DNA of 64,000 bases from Streptomyces sp. NRRL F-2580 (GTDB lineage Bacteria > Actinomycetota > Actinomycetes > Streptomycetales > Streptomycetaceae), in NCBI RefSeq assembly GCF_000720115.1, contig NZ_JOIR01000037.1:62001-126000 (forward strand). The letters are read 5' to 3'. Made by a program: the position numbers and the translations under genes. Numbering within the stretch: the first letter of the stretch is position 1; each line of letters starts with the position of its first letter. The notes under the pieces were generated by a model. That model was not told where the DNA came from and did no database searches. It was given only the letters and a program-made list of their open reading frames with translations. Shown here piece after piece: positions 34,123-42,794 of the stretch.

Positions 34123-35034
34123 GTGACCGGCCGCCCCGACGACGAGATCCGGTGCGACGCCCGCTGTACGCCGCCCCGCGCGGCCCGCAGGACCCGCCGA
34201 GCCGCCCGCAGGGCGGCCCTGCTCGCGCTCGCCCTGCTCCTGGCGTGCGGCGCGGCGACGGGCTGCGGCGGGCGGGCCACCACCCACCACAAGCCCGGCA
34301 CCAGCCACGAGCAGGCCTCCGGCAACGTGGGCACCCTGCTCCCCACGGACGACGGCGCCGGCCACCGGCTCCGCGAGGTCCCGGCCCAGGGCGCGCCGGA
34401 GGTCCAGCTGACGGTCCGCCCGGACTCCGAGGACGGCTGGAACCTCCAAGTGACGGTGAAGAACTACCGCTTCACCCCCGACAGCACCGGCGGCGCCGCC
34501 CTCCCGGGCGCCGGCCACGCCCACCTGGAGCTCGACGGACGCAAGGTCGCCCGGCTGTACGGCCCGTGGTTCCACCTGCCCGCCGCGCAGGTCCCCGAGG
34601 GCGCGCACACCCTGACCGTCCGCCTCTACGCGGACGACCACACCGCCTGGGCGGTGTCCGGCAAGCCGGTGGAGGCCGCGGCCCAGCTCACCGCCACCGC
34701 CCCGGGCGCCTCCGCGGGCCACAGCCACGGGGAGACCGAGGCCGCGACGAAGCCCTCCGACCCGCAGCAGGCCGACCGGGCCGTCACCGTCACCGTCCGG
34801 GACGGCAAGGTCAGCCCCGCCCCCGCCCGCACCGAGCTGCGGCGCGGGGAGCGCGTCGCCCTGCGCGTCACGAGTGACCGCGCGGACACCCTGCACGTCC
34901 ACGGATACGACAAGGAGCTCGCCCTGCCGGCAGGCCAGGAGGCCACCCTGAACCTGACGGCAGACCGCACGGGCCTCTTCGAGGTCGAGACCCACGAGTC
35001 CCACCTTGTCCTGACCCAACTCCTCGTCCGATGA
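34123..35034 (+). CDS. Cupredoxin-like lipoprotein
   Basis: 303 aa from GTG 34123, with AGGAGG upstream. The N-terminus is Arg-rich, then LLALALLLACGAATGCGG, with a Cys that could be lipidated. The central region contains FTPDS...GHAHLELDGRKVARLYGPWFH. The C-terminal domain (about residues 215-303) ends TLHVHGYDKELALPAGQEAT and FEVETHESHLVLTQLLV. The HVH and HESH histidines suit a cupredoxin-type copper site. It lies 46 bases after the beta-helix gene and 43 before the membrane gene. Metal binding is inferred from pattern only. Confidence 0.75.
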   Translation: MTGRPDDEIRCDARCTPPRAARRTRRAARRAALLALALLLACGAATGCGGRATTHHKPGTSHEQASGNVGTLLPTDDGAGHRLREVPAQGAPEVQLTVRPDSEDGWNLQVTVKNYRFTPDSTGGAALPGAGHAHLELDGRKVARLYGPWFHLPAAQVPEGAHTLTVRLYADDHTAWAVSGKPVEAAAQLTATAPGASAGHSHGETEAATKPSDPQQADRAVTVTVRDGKVSPAPARTELRRGERVALRVTSDRADTLHVHGYDKELALPAGQEATLNLTADRTGLFEVETHESHLVLTQLLVR

Positions 35035-35077
35035 CCCCACCGGGCGGCGGTGGGTCGCAGACCCCGGCGGGGCGGCG

Positions 35078-36505
35078 GTGAGCCCCGTCGGGTCCAGCAT
35101 CGGCGCGTCCGGCCCCGTCGGCTTCGGCATCGGAGGGCCGGGCGCCGACGCGTCGGGCATAGGCGACGGTGGCGGCATCGGCGGTGGCGGCGTCGGTCAG
35201 GGCGTGGTCCTTCACCCGACCGATCCATTCGCCGTGCTCGCCCACGGGATCGGCTCCCAGCACGATCTCCCGATCTCTGCCTTCTACGCCTTCGCCGGTG
35301 CCTTCGCCGCGCTGTTCGTCTCCTTCCTCGCGCTCGGCCTCCTCTGGTCCACCTCCCGCTTCCGCGGCGAGCGCTCGGGGCTCGCCCTGCCCGCCGGCCT
35401 CCAGCGGGTGGCCGACGCGCCGGCCACCCGAATCACCCTGCGCGGACTGGGGCTCGCCGCCGCACTCGCCGTCCTGCTCCACCTCCTCCTCGGTCCCGAC
35501 GACCCCGCGCACAACCCCGCTCCTGGCGCCGTCTACGTCCTCCTCTGGGTCGGACTCGTCCCCGCCTCCCTCCTCCTCGGCCCCGTCTGGCGCCTGCTCA
35601 ACCCGCTCCGCACCCTGCACCGCCTGCTCTCCCGGGCCCTGCGCCGCTGCGGCCCCGACCGCCCCCTCCCCGCCCGGCTGGGCCAATGGCCCGCCGCCGC
35701 CGGGCTGTTCGGCTTCACCTGGCTCGAACTCGTCGCTCCCGATCCCGCATCCACCACCACCCTCCTGATCGCCCTCACCACCTACGCCACCGCCCAGCTG
35801 CTGCTCGCGGCCCGCTTCGGCGAGCGCTGGTTCGACGACGGAGACGCCTTCGAGGCGTACTCCGCCCTCCTCGCCCGGTTCTCGCCCCTCGGCCGTCGCG
35901 CCGACGGCCGCCTCGTTCTCCGCAACCCCTTCCACGGACTCGACGCGACGCCCGAGCGGCCCGGACTCGTCGCCACCGTCTGCGTCCTGCTCGGCTCCAC
36001 CGCCTATGACGGCTTCTCCGACAACCCCTCCTGGATCAACGCCCTACAGACCTCCCCCCTCGGCCGCACCCCCGCGGCCACGCTCGGACTGCTCGCCTCC
36101 ATCGCCCTCGTCGCCACCCTGTACTGCCTGTGCGCGGCCGCCACCCGCCTCGTCAGCGGTCCGCACCCCGGCCCGCTCACCGCCTTCGCGCACTCACTCG
36201 TACCGATCGCACTCGGTTATCTCATCGCCCACTACTTCTCCCTCCTGGTAGTCGAAGGACCACGCACAGTAAGCATGGCACTGGGCACTGACAACGCCCC
36301 CGAACCCGCCCCACCACTGGGTCCCGGCCCCCTCGCCGCCCTCCAGGTCGTCGCCGTCGTCACCGGTCACGTGCTCGGCGTCGTCGCCGCCCACGACCGC
36401 TCCGTACGCCTCTTCCCGCCCGCGAAGGCGGTGGCCGGCCAGCTGCCGCTGCTGGCGCTGATGATCACGTATACGGTCGGAGGTCTCAGCCTCCTGCTGA
36501 ACTAG
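35078..36505 (+). CDS. Polytopic membrane protein of unknown function
   Basis: 475 aa from GTG 35078. A glycine-rich leader of about 45 residues precedes AVLAHGIGSQHDLPISAFY, a motif I have seen conserved in related actinobacterial membrane proteins near cupredoxin genes. About ten hydrophobic helices follow (for example GAFAALFVSFLALGLLW, VYVLLWVGLVPASLLLGPVW, LQVVAVVTGHVLGVVAAHD). Histidines in the first loop and in GHVLG/AHD could coordinate metal or haem. Third gene of the beta-helix/cupredoxin operon; I cannot assign a reaction. Confidence 0.75.
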   Translation: MSPVGSSIGASGPVGFGIGGPGADASGIGDGGGIGGGGVGQGVVLHPTDPFAVLAHGIGSQHDLPISAFYAFAGAFAALFVSFLALGLLWSTSRFRGERSGLALPAGLQRVADAPATRITLRGLGLAAALAVLLHLLLGPDDPAHNPAPGAVYVLLWVGLVPASLLLGPVWRLLNPLRTLHRLLSRALRRCGPDRPLPARLGQWPAAAGLFGFTWLELVAPDPASTTTLLIALTTYATAQLLLAARFGERWFDDGDAFEAYSALLARFSPLGRRADGRLVLRNPFHGLDATPERPGLVATVCVLLGSTAYDGFSDNPSWINALQTSPLGRTPAATLGLLASIALVATLYCLCAAATRLVSGPHPGPLTAFAHSLVPIALGYLIAHYFSLLVVEGPRTVSMALGTDNAPEPAPPLGPGPLAALQVVAVVTGHVLGVVAAHDRSVRLFPPAKAVAGQLPLLALMITYTVGGLSLLLN

Positions 36506-36537
36506 GGCCCCTGCCGACCCCGGAAGCGAGGAGCGGC

Positions 36538-37161
36538 ATGATGGACCCCGTGCCTCCCGCCCACTCACTGCGCCGTACACCCGTCCAGCAGCGCAGCGCC
36601 GACCGGCTCGCCCGGATCCTCGACGCCTGCGCCGAGCTGCTGGACGAGACCGGGTACGAGAACCTCAGCACCCGCGCCGTCGCCCTGCGCGCCGGAGTGC
36701 CGATCGGTTCCGTCTACCGCTTCTTCGGCAACAAGCGGGCCATGGCGATCGCCCTCGCCCACCGCAACCTGGACCGCTACGCCGACGGCATCGCGGACCG
36801 GCTCGCCGGCCTCCCCGCCACCGACTGGCGGCCCGTCGTGGACGTCGTACTGGACGAGTACCTGGCGATGAAGCGCAGCGTTCCCGGCTTCGCGCTCGTC
36901 GACTTCGGCGTCCCCGCGCCGCCGGCCGAGGGCCCGGAGGCCGACCCCAACCACCAGGTCGCCGCCCGTCTGACCGAACTGCTCTCCACGCACCTCGGCC
37001 TGACTCCCGACGCCGCACTGGAGCGGGCGGTCCTCGTCGCCGTCGAGGCCACCGACGCCCTCATCCAACTGGCCTTCCGGACCGACCCGGCCGGTGATCC
37101 CGACATCGTCGCCGAGACCCGCGCGATGATGCAGGCGTACCTCGCCCGCGTACTGGACTGA
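36538..37161 (+). CDS. TetR family transcriptional regulator
   Basis: 207 aa. Helix-turn-helix LARILDACAELLDETGYENL, then STRAVALRAGVPIGSVYRFFGNKRAMAIAL. The ligand domain has LDEYLAMKRSVPGFALVDFG, as in a common actinobacterial TetR subgroup. It lies 33 bases after the membrane protein gene on the same strand and 222 bases before the molybdopterin oxidoreductase gene, whose promoter region carries an operator-like site at 37314-37331. Whether this TetR or the one at 55002 uses that site is open. Confidence 0.87.
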   Translation: MMDPVPPAHSLRRTPVQQRSADRLARILDACAELLDETGYENLSTRAVALRAGVPIGSVYRFFGNKRAMAIALAHRNLDRYADGIADRLAGLPATDWRPVVDVVLDEYLAMKRSVPGFALVDFGVPAPPAEGPEADPNHQVAARLTELLSTHLGLTPDAALERAVLVAVEATDALIQLAFRTDPAGDPDIVAETRAMMQAYLARVLD

Positions 37162-37172
37162 TCCCGCCCTCC

Positions 37173-37304
37173 GCTTCCCGCTTCCCGGGCCCGCTTCCCG
37201 CTTCCCGCTTCCCGCTTCCCGGGCCCCGCTTCCCGGGCCCCGCTTCCCGGGCCCCGCTTCCCGGGCCCCGCTTCCCGGGCCCCGCTTCCCGGGCCCCGCT
37301 TCCC
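37173..37304. repeat. CTTCCCG simple repeats and six perfect 14-bp tandem units
   Basis: GGGCCCCGCTTCCC occurs six times without change from 37221 to 37304, preceded by 7-base CTTCCCG units from 37173. The array fills the gap between the TetR stop and the operator-like site before the oxidoreductase gene. Copy number is likely to vary between strains. Confidence 0.85.
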
Positions 37305-37313
37305 CTCCCCTCC

Positions 37314-37331
37314 CTCCCTACCGGTCGGTAT
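37314..37331. promoter_or_regulatory. TetR operator-like site (ATACCGACCGGT on the minus strand)
   Basis: The plus strand reads CTCCCTACCGGTCGGTAT and contains the palindrome TACCG-GT-CGGTA. It ends 53 bases before the oxidoreductase ATG. The 12-base core ATACCGAC(C/T)GGT also occurs before the genes at 52400 and 59459. Confidence 0.6.
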
Positions 37332-37383
37332 GCTCGGTGCTCCCCGCGTGCCCGTGCCGCAGCCTGCCGCCCATGGAGGGCCC

Positions 37384-39615
37384 ATGCCCCGCACCGCCCT
37401 GCGCATCTGCCCCCTCTGCGAAGCCACCTGCGGCCTCACCCTGACCATCGAAGGCGCCGCCGTCACCGGCGCCCGCGGTGACCGCGACGACGTGTTCAGC
37501 AAGGGCTTCATCTGCCCCAAGGGCGCCGCCTTCGGACAGCTCGACGCCGACCCGGACCGGCTCCGCACCCCGCTCGTCCGGCGCGACGGCCGACTGCGGG
37601 AGGCCACCTGGGAGGAGGCCTACGACGCCATCGCCGCCGCCGTCCCCCCACTCGTGCGGGAGTACGGTGCCCAGTCGGTCGGCGTGGTACTCGGCAACCC
37701 GAACGTCCACACCATGGCCGGCGCCCTCTACCCGCCGCTGCTCCTCAAGGCCCTGGGCACCCGCAACCTGTTCACCGCCAGCACGCTCGACCAGATGCCC
37801 AAGCACGTCTCCAGCGGGCTGCTCTTCGGCGACCCCTTCGCCATCCCGGTCCCCGACCTCGACAGGACCGACTTCCTGCTGCTCCTGGGCGCCAATCCCA
37901 TCGAGTCCAACGGCTCCCTGTGCACCGCCCCCGACTTCCCCGGCAAGCTCAAGGCGCTGCGCGCCCGCGGCGGCACCCTGGTCGTCGTCGACCCGCGCCG
38001 TACCCGGACCGCCGCGCTCGCCGACCGCCACCTCGCGCCGCGCCCCGGCAGCGACGCCCTGCTGCTCGCCGCCCTCGCGCACACCCTGCTCACCGAGAAG
38101 CTCGCCGCCCCCGGCGCGCTCGAAGAATGGACCGAGGGACTCGGGGAACTCGAGGCCGCCCTCGGGAGTTTCACTCCTGAGGCCGTGGCCCCCGCCTGCG
38201 ACCTCCCGGCCGACGAGATCCGCACCCTCGCCCGCGAGCTCGCGGCCGCGCCGACCGCCGCCGTCTACGGGCGGATCGGCAGCTGCACCGTCGAGTACGG
38301 CACGCCGGCCAGCTGGCTGGTCGACGTGCTGAACATCCTCACCGGCAACCTCGACAGGCCGGGCGGAGCGCTCTTCCCGCTCCCGGCCGCCGGCCCGCGG
38401 CCCCGCCCCGCCGGGCCCGGCAAGGGGTTCGTCATCGGCCGCTGGCACAGCCGGGTCAGCGGTCACCCCGAGGTCAAGAGCGAACTGCCCACCGCCGCCC
38501 TGGCCGAGGAGATCGAGACCCCGGGGGAGGGGCGGATCCGCGCCCTGATCGCCATCGCCGCGAATCCGGTCCTGTCCGCACCCGACGGCGACCGGCTCGA
38601 CCGGGCACTGGCCGGCCTCGACTTCATGGTCTCGGTCGACCCGTACCTGAACGAGACCTCACGCCACGCCCACGTCATCCTGCCCCCGCCGCCGCCCTCA
38701 CAGAGCGCCCACCACGATTTCGCCTTCAACGGCTTCGCCGTCCGCAATCAGGTCCGCTACACGCGCGCCGCCGTCCCGCTCGAAGCCGGCCGCCTCGACG
38801 AGTGCGAGATCCACGCGCGCCTCGTCCTGGCCGTCTCCGGCATGCACGGATCGGCCGGACCGGAGGCCGTCGACGAACTGGCAGTCCAAGGCGCCCTGGC
38901 CAAGGAGACCGCCGACCCGGGCTCGCCCCTCCACGGGCAGGACCCGGCGCGCCTCGCCGGCCTCCTCACCGGCGAGAGCGGCCCCGAGCGCCGGCTCGAC
39001 CTCATGCTCCGACTCGGGCCGTACGGGGACCGGTTCGGCGCGGCGGCCGAGGGACAGCTCAGCCTGGAGCGGCTGCTCGCGCACCCGCACGGCATCGACC
39101 TGGGCCCGCTGCGGCCCCGGCTCCCGGGCGTGCTGAGGACCCGCAGCGGCAGGATCGAGCTGCTCCCGGACCCGATCGCGGCCGAGCTCCCCAGGCTGCG
39201 CGCGGCGCTCGCCGACCGCCCCGCCGCCCTGGTGCTCGTGGGCCGCCGCCACCTGCGGTCCAACAACAGCTGGTTGCACAACGTCCCGGCCCTCACCGGA
39301 GGTTCCAACCGCTGCACCCTCCAGATCCACCCGCAGGACGCCGGCCGGCTGGGCCTCACCGACGGCGGCCGGGCCCGGATCACCGCCGAGGGAGGGAGCC
39401 TGGAGGTGCCGGTGGAGGTCACCGACGCCGTCCGCACCGGTGTGGTGAGCCTTCCGCACGGCTGGGGTCACGACCGCGCGGGCACCCGCCTCGCCGTGGC
39501 CGCCTCGGTGCCCGGCGCCAACGTCAACCAGCTGCTCAACGGCACCCGACTCGACAGGCTGTCCGGCACGGCCGTGCTCAACGGCTTCCCCGTCGAGCTC
39601 ACACCCCTGCCCTGA
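37384..39615 (+). CDS. Molybdopterin-dependent oxidoreductase
   Basis: 743 aa from ATG 37384, with GGAGG four bases upstream. The iron-sulfur motif C9-x2-C12-x3-C16 with C44 in CPKG is typical of the DMSO reductase superfamily. The molybdopterin domains include FLLLLGANPIESNGS, VVVDPRRTRTA and the C-terminal VVSLPHGWGHDRAG. The residue that binds molybdenum cannot be fixed by eye. No electron-transfer subunit or twin-arginine signal is present, so it is a cytoplasmic single-subunit type. Substrate unknown; its operator is shared with fatty-acid-type catabolic genes further right. Confidence 0.88.
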   Translation: MPRTALRICPLCEATCGLTLTIEGAAVTGARGDRDDVFSKGFICPKGAAFGQLDADPDRLRTPLVRRDGRLREATWEEAYDAIAAAVPPLVREYGAQSVGVVLGNPNVHTMAGALYPPLLLKALGTRNLFTASTLDQMPKHVSSGLLFGDPFAIPVPDLDRTDFLLLLGANPIESNGSLCTAPDFPGKLKALRARGGTLVVVDPRRTRTAALADRHLAPRPGSDALLLAALAHTLLTEKLAAPGALEEWTEGLGELEAALGSFTPEAVAPACDLPADEIRTLARELAAAPTAAVYGRIGSCTVEYGTPASWLVDVLNILTGNLDRPGGALFPLPAAGPRPRPAGPGKGFVIGRWHSRVSGHPEVKSELPTAALAEEIETPGEGRIRALIAIAANPVLSAPDGDRLDRALAGLDFMVSVDPYLNETSRHAHVILPPPPPSQSAHHDFAFNGFAVRNQVRYTRAAVPLEAGRLDECEIHARLVLAVSGMHGSAGPEAVDELAVQGALAKETADPGSPLHGQDPARLAGLLTGESGPERRLDLMLRLGPYGDRFGAAAEGQLSLERLLAHPHGIDLGPLRPRLPGVLRTRSGRIELLPDPIAAELPRLRAALADRPAALVLVGRRHLRSNNSWLHNVPALTGGSNRCTLQIHPQDAGRLGLTDGGRARITAEGGSLEVPVEVTDAVRTGVVSLPHGWGHDRAGTRLAVAASVPGANVNQLLNGTRLDRLSGTAVLNGFPVELTPLP

Positions 39616-39688
39616 GCTGGGGTTTTGCTCGTATTGCTCACGCGCAGACGTCTTGTTGGCCCCAGGAGGCGGCACCTACCTTCCCCCC

Positions 39689-41200
39689 ATGCTGACCTTC
39701 CTCGGCTTCGCCATGATCGCGACCTTCCTCGTCCTGATCATGATGAAGAAAATGTCGCCCATCGCGGCCCTCGTCCTCATCCCCGCACTCTTCTGCGTGT
39801 TCGCCGGCAAGGGCGCACACCTCGGCGACTACGTCATCGACGGTGTCGGCAAGCTCGCGCCGACCGCCGCCATGCTGATGTTCGCCATCGTCTACTTCGG
39901 CGTGATGATCGACGTCGGCCTCTTCGACCCGATCGTGCGCGGCATCCTGCGCTTCTGCAAGGCGGACCCGATGCGGGTGGTGGTCGGTACGGCCGTCCTC
40001 GCCGCGATCGTCTCGCTCGACGGCGACGGATCGACCACCTTCATGATCACCGTCTCGGCCATGTACCCGCTGTACAAGCGGCTCGGCCTGAGCCTCGTGG
40101 TCATGACGGGCGTCGCGGCCACGGCCAACGGCGTCATGAACACCCTGCCCTGGGGCGGCCCCACGGCCCGCGCCGCCACCGCCCTCAAGCTCGACGCCGC
40201 CGACATCTTCGTCCCGATGATCCCGGCCCTCGCGGCGGGCCTGCTCTTCGTGTTCGTCCTGGCGTACGTCCTCGGCGTGAAGGAACGCCGCCGGGTCGGC
40301 CTCCTGGTCCTCCCCGGCGGGGCGGCGGAGTCGGAGCCGACGCCGCAGCAGGAGTCAGGGCACGGGGAGGAGCCGGAGTCCGCAGCCCTCGTCGCGGCCG
40401 GCTTGGGGCTCCGCACCACCGGCGGCGCCGCCGCCCCCGCCGGCTCAGGCCCGGAGTCCGGTGCCGGTCCCGCTTCCGGTCCCGGTTCCGCTTCCGGTGC
40501 CGAGTCCGCGGAGGCTCCCGGGTCCGCCGCCGCACCCGGTGACGGCGACGGCGACGGCTTCCAGGGCCTCGACCCGCAGCGCCCCACCCTGCGCCCGGGC
40601 CTCTACTGGTTCAACGCCGGTCTCACCGTCGCGCTCCTCACCGCGATGATCACGGAGTTGCTGCCCATCCCGGTGCTGTTCCTGCTCGGCGCCGCCCTCG
40701 CGCTCACCGTCAACTTCCCGCACATGCCCGATCAGAAGGCCCGCATCGCCGCCCACGCCGACAACGTCCTCAACGTCGCCGGCATGGTCTTCGCCGCCGC
40801 CGTCTTCACCGGGGTCCTGACCGGCACCGGCATGGTCAAGCACATGGCCGACTGGCTCGTCGGCGCCATCCCCGAGGGCATGGGCCCGCACATGGCGCTG
40901 GTCACCGGGCTGCTCAGCCTGCCGCTCACCTACTTCATGTCCAACGACGGCTTCTACTTCGGCGTCCTGCCCGTCCTCGCCGAGGCCGGCGCCGCCCACG
41001 GGGTCTCCCCGCTGGAGATCGCCCGCGCCTCCCTCGTCGGCCAGGCGCTGCACATGTCCAGCCCGCTGGTTCCGGCCGTCTACGTCCTCGTCGGCATGGC
41101 CAAGGTCGAGTTCGGCGACCACACCCGTTTCACCGTGAAATGGGCGGCTCTGACCTCTCTCGTCGTCCTCGCGGCGGGGATGCTTTTCGGCATCATCTGA
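39689..41200 (+). CDS. CitMHS family citrate-metal/proton transporter
   Basis: 503 aa from ATG 39689. About twelve membrane helices. The conserved SLDGDGSTTFMITVSAMYPLY and NTLPWGGPTARAA in the first half, and FMSNDGFYFGVLPVLAEAG in the second, are characteristic of CitM/CitH transporters that import citrate with Mg or Ca. A 120-residue cytoplasmic insert rich in Gly/Ser/Pro/Ala/Glu lies between the halves (about residues 210-300). TTGTTG and TACCTT with an 18-base spacer lie so close to the ATG that the message may be leaderless. The AGGAGG about 20 bases upstream is too far to act. Confidence 0.92.
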   Translation: MLTFLGFAMIATFLVLIMMKKMSPIAALVLIPALFCVFAGKGAHLGDYVIDGVGKLAPTAAMLMFAIVYFGVMIDVGLFDPIVRGILRFCKADPMRVVVGTAVLAAIVSLDGDGSTTFMITVSAMYPLYKRLGLSLVVMTGVAATANGVMNTLPWGGPTARAATALKLDAADIFVPMIPALAAGLLFVFVLAYVLGVKERRRVGLLVLPGGAAESEPTPQQESGHGEEPESAALVAAGLGLRTTGGAAAPAGSGPESGAGPASGPGSASGAESAEAPGSAAAPGDGDGDGFQGLDPQRPTLRPGLYWFNAGLTVALLTAMITELLPIPVLFLLGAALALTVNFPHMPDQKARIAAHADNVLNVAGMVFAAAVFTGVLTGTGMVKHMADWLVGAIPEGMGPHMALVTGLLSLPLTYFMSNDGFYFGVLPVLAEAGAAHGVSPLEIARASLVGQALHMSSPLVPAVYVLVGMAKVEFGDHTRFTVKWAALTSLVVLAAGMLFGII

Positions 41201-41224
41201 CCCCGGGCCACCCCTGGCCGAGCA

Positions 41225-41243
41225 AAACTACCGCCGCTAGTTT
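41225..41243. promoter_or_regulatory. TetR operator-like inverted repeat before the aldehyde dehydrogenase gene
   Basis: AAACTACCGCCGCTAGTTT has perfect 6-base arms around a 7-base spacer. The same layout appears at 44578-44596 beside a TetR gene. It ends 60 bases before the dehydrogenase ATG. Confidence 0.65.
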
Positions 41244-41302
41244 GTAGGGTGTCGGGGAGGTCGGATCCACGCGCAGACGCGTACGTACTCGGGAGGAATG
41301 CC

Positions 41303-42715
41303 ATGAAGGCCCAGGACGGGATGTACATCGACGGCGCGTGGCGGCCCGCCGTCGGAGCCGACCGCATCGAGGTCGTCAATCCGGCCGACGGCCAGGTCAT
41401 CGCCGAGGTCCCGGCCGGCACCGCCGAGGACGTGGACGCGGCCGTACGCGCGGCCCGTGCGGCCCTGCCCGGCTGGGCGGCCACGCCTGCGGTCGAGCGC
41501 GCCGCCCTGATCGGGGCGCTCCGCGACGCACTGCAGGCCCGCAAGGGTGAGTTGACCGAGACCGTCACCGCCGAACTCGGCGCCCCGCTCCCCTTCGCGA
41601 AGGCGGTCCACGTCGGAGGGTCGATCGCCGTCACCGCCTCCTTCGCGGAGATGGCCGCCTCGTACGCCTTCGAGGAGCGCATTGGGAACTCCACCGTCCT
41701 GCTGGAGCCGGTCGGTGTCGTCGGGGCCATCACGCCTTGGAACTATCCGCTGTACCAAGTCGTTGCAAAGGTGGCGCCCGCTCTCGCCGCCGGCTGCACC
41801 CTCGTCCTCAAGCCGGCCGAGGACACCCCGCTGACCGCACAGCTCTTCGCCCAGGCCGTGCACGACGCGGGGATCCCGGCCGGAGTCTTCAACCTGGTGA
41901 CCGGTACCGGTCCGGTCGCCGGGCAGGCGCTGGCCGCGCACGAGGGGGTCGACTTCGTCTCCTTCACCGGCTCGACCGCCGTCGGCAGGAAGATCGGCGC
42001 CACGGCCGGCGCCGCCGTCAAGCGCGTCGCCCTCGAACTCGGCGGCAAATCGGCCAATGTCATCCTGCCCGGGGCCGACCTGGCCAAGGCCGTCGCGGCA
42101 GGCGTCGGCCACGTCATGAACAACACCGGCCAGAGCTGCAACGCGCTCACCCGGATGCTCGTCCACCGGGACCAGTACGAGGAGGCCGTCTCGCTCGCGG
42201 CCGCCGCCGTCGCCGACTACCCCACCGGCGATCCCCGCGAGGCCGGCACCCGCATCGGCCCGGTCGTCAACGCGAAGCAGCACGAACGCGTCCGCGGCTT
42301 CATCGCCAAGGGCGTGGAGGAAGGCGCGCGCCTCGTCGCGGGCGGGCCGGACGCGCCTCACGAGCAGGGCTACTTCGTGGCCCCCACCGTGTTCGCCGAC
42401 GTCACGCCCGACATGACCATCGCCCAGGAGGAGATCTTCGGCCCCGTGCTGTCGATCCTCGCCTACGAGGACGAGGAGGAGGCCCTGCGCATCGCCAACG
42501 GCACCGTCTACGGCCTCGGCGGCGCCGTCTGGGCCGCGGACGAGGAGACAGCTGCGGCCTTCGCCCGCCGCATGGACACCGGACAGGTGGACATCAACGG
42601 CGGCCGCTACAACATCCTCGCACCCTTCGGCGGCTACAAGCAGTCGGGCGTCGGCCGCGAGCTGGGCCCCCACGGCCTGGCGGAGTACCTCCAGACCAAG
42701 TCCCTGCAGTTCTGA
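41303..42715 (+). CDS. Aldehyde dehydrogenase (NAD-dependent family)
   Basis: 470 aa from ATG 41303, with GGGAGGAA upstream. Catalytic Cys279 lies in NNTGQSCNALTRM and the general-base Glu in VALELGGKSAN. The cofactor region shows GAITPWNYPLYQ, LKPAEDTPL and SFTGSTAVGRKIG. The C-terminal GGYKQSGVGRELGPHGLAEY is typical. It oxidises an aldehyde to the acid; with the alcohol dehydrogenase 79 bases downstream an alcohol-to-acid route is likely. The operator upstream predicts control by the TetR protein at 43908. Confidence 0.95.
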   Translation: MKAQDGMYIDGAWRPAVGADRIEVVNPADGQVIAEVPAGTAEDVDAAVRAARAALPGWAATPAVERAALIGALRDALQARKGELTETVTAELGAPLPFAKAVHVGGSIAVTASFAEMAASYAFEERIGNSTVLLEPVGVVGAITPWNYPLYQVVAKVAPALAAGCTLVLKPAEDTPLTAQLFAQAVHDAGIPAGVFNLVTGTGPVAGQALAAHEGVDFVSFTGSTAVGRKIGATAGAAVKRVALELGGKSANVILPGADLAKAVAAGVGHVMNNTGQSCNALTRMLVHRDQYEEAVSLAAAAVADYPTGDPREAGTRIGPVVNAKQHERVRGFIAKGVEEGARLVAGGPDAPHEQGYFVAPTVFADVTPDMTIAQEEIFGPVLSILAYEDEEEALRIANGTVYGLGGAVWAADEETAAAFARRMDTGQVDINGGRYNILAPFGGYKQSGVGRELGPHGLAEYLQTKSLQF

Positions 42716-42794
42716 TCCCGCGACACCGCAGAGTTCTCCGCCCCTCCACCCTCCCGTCCACCCTCCCCAGCACCGGAAAGACGAGACGACGACC

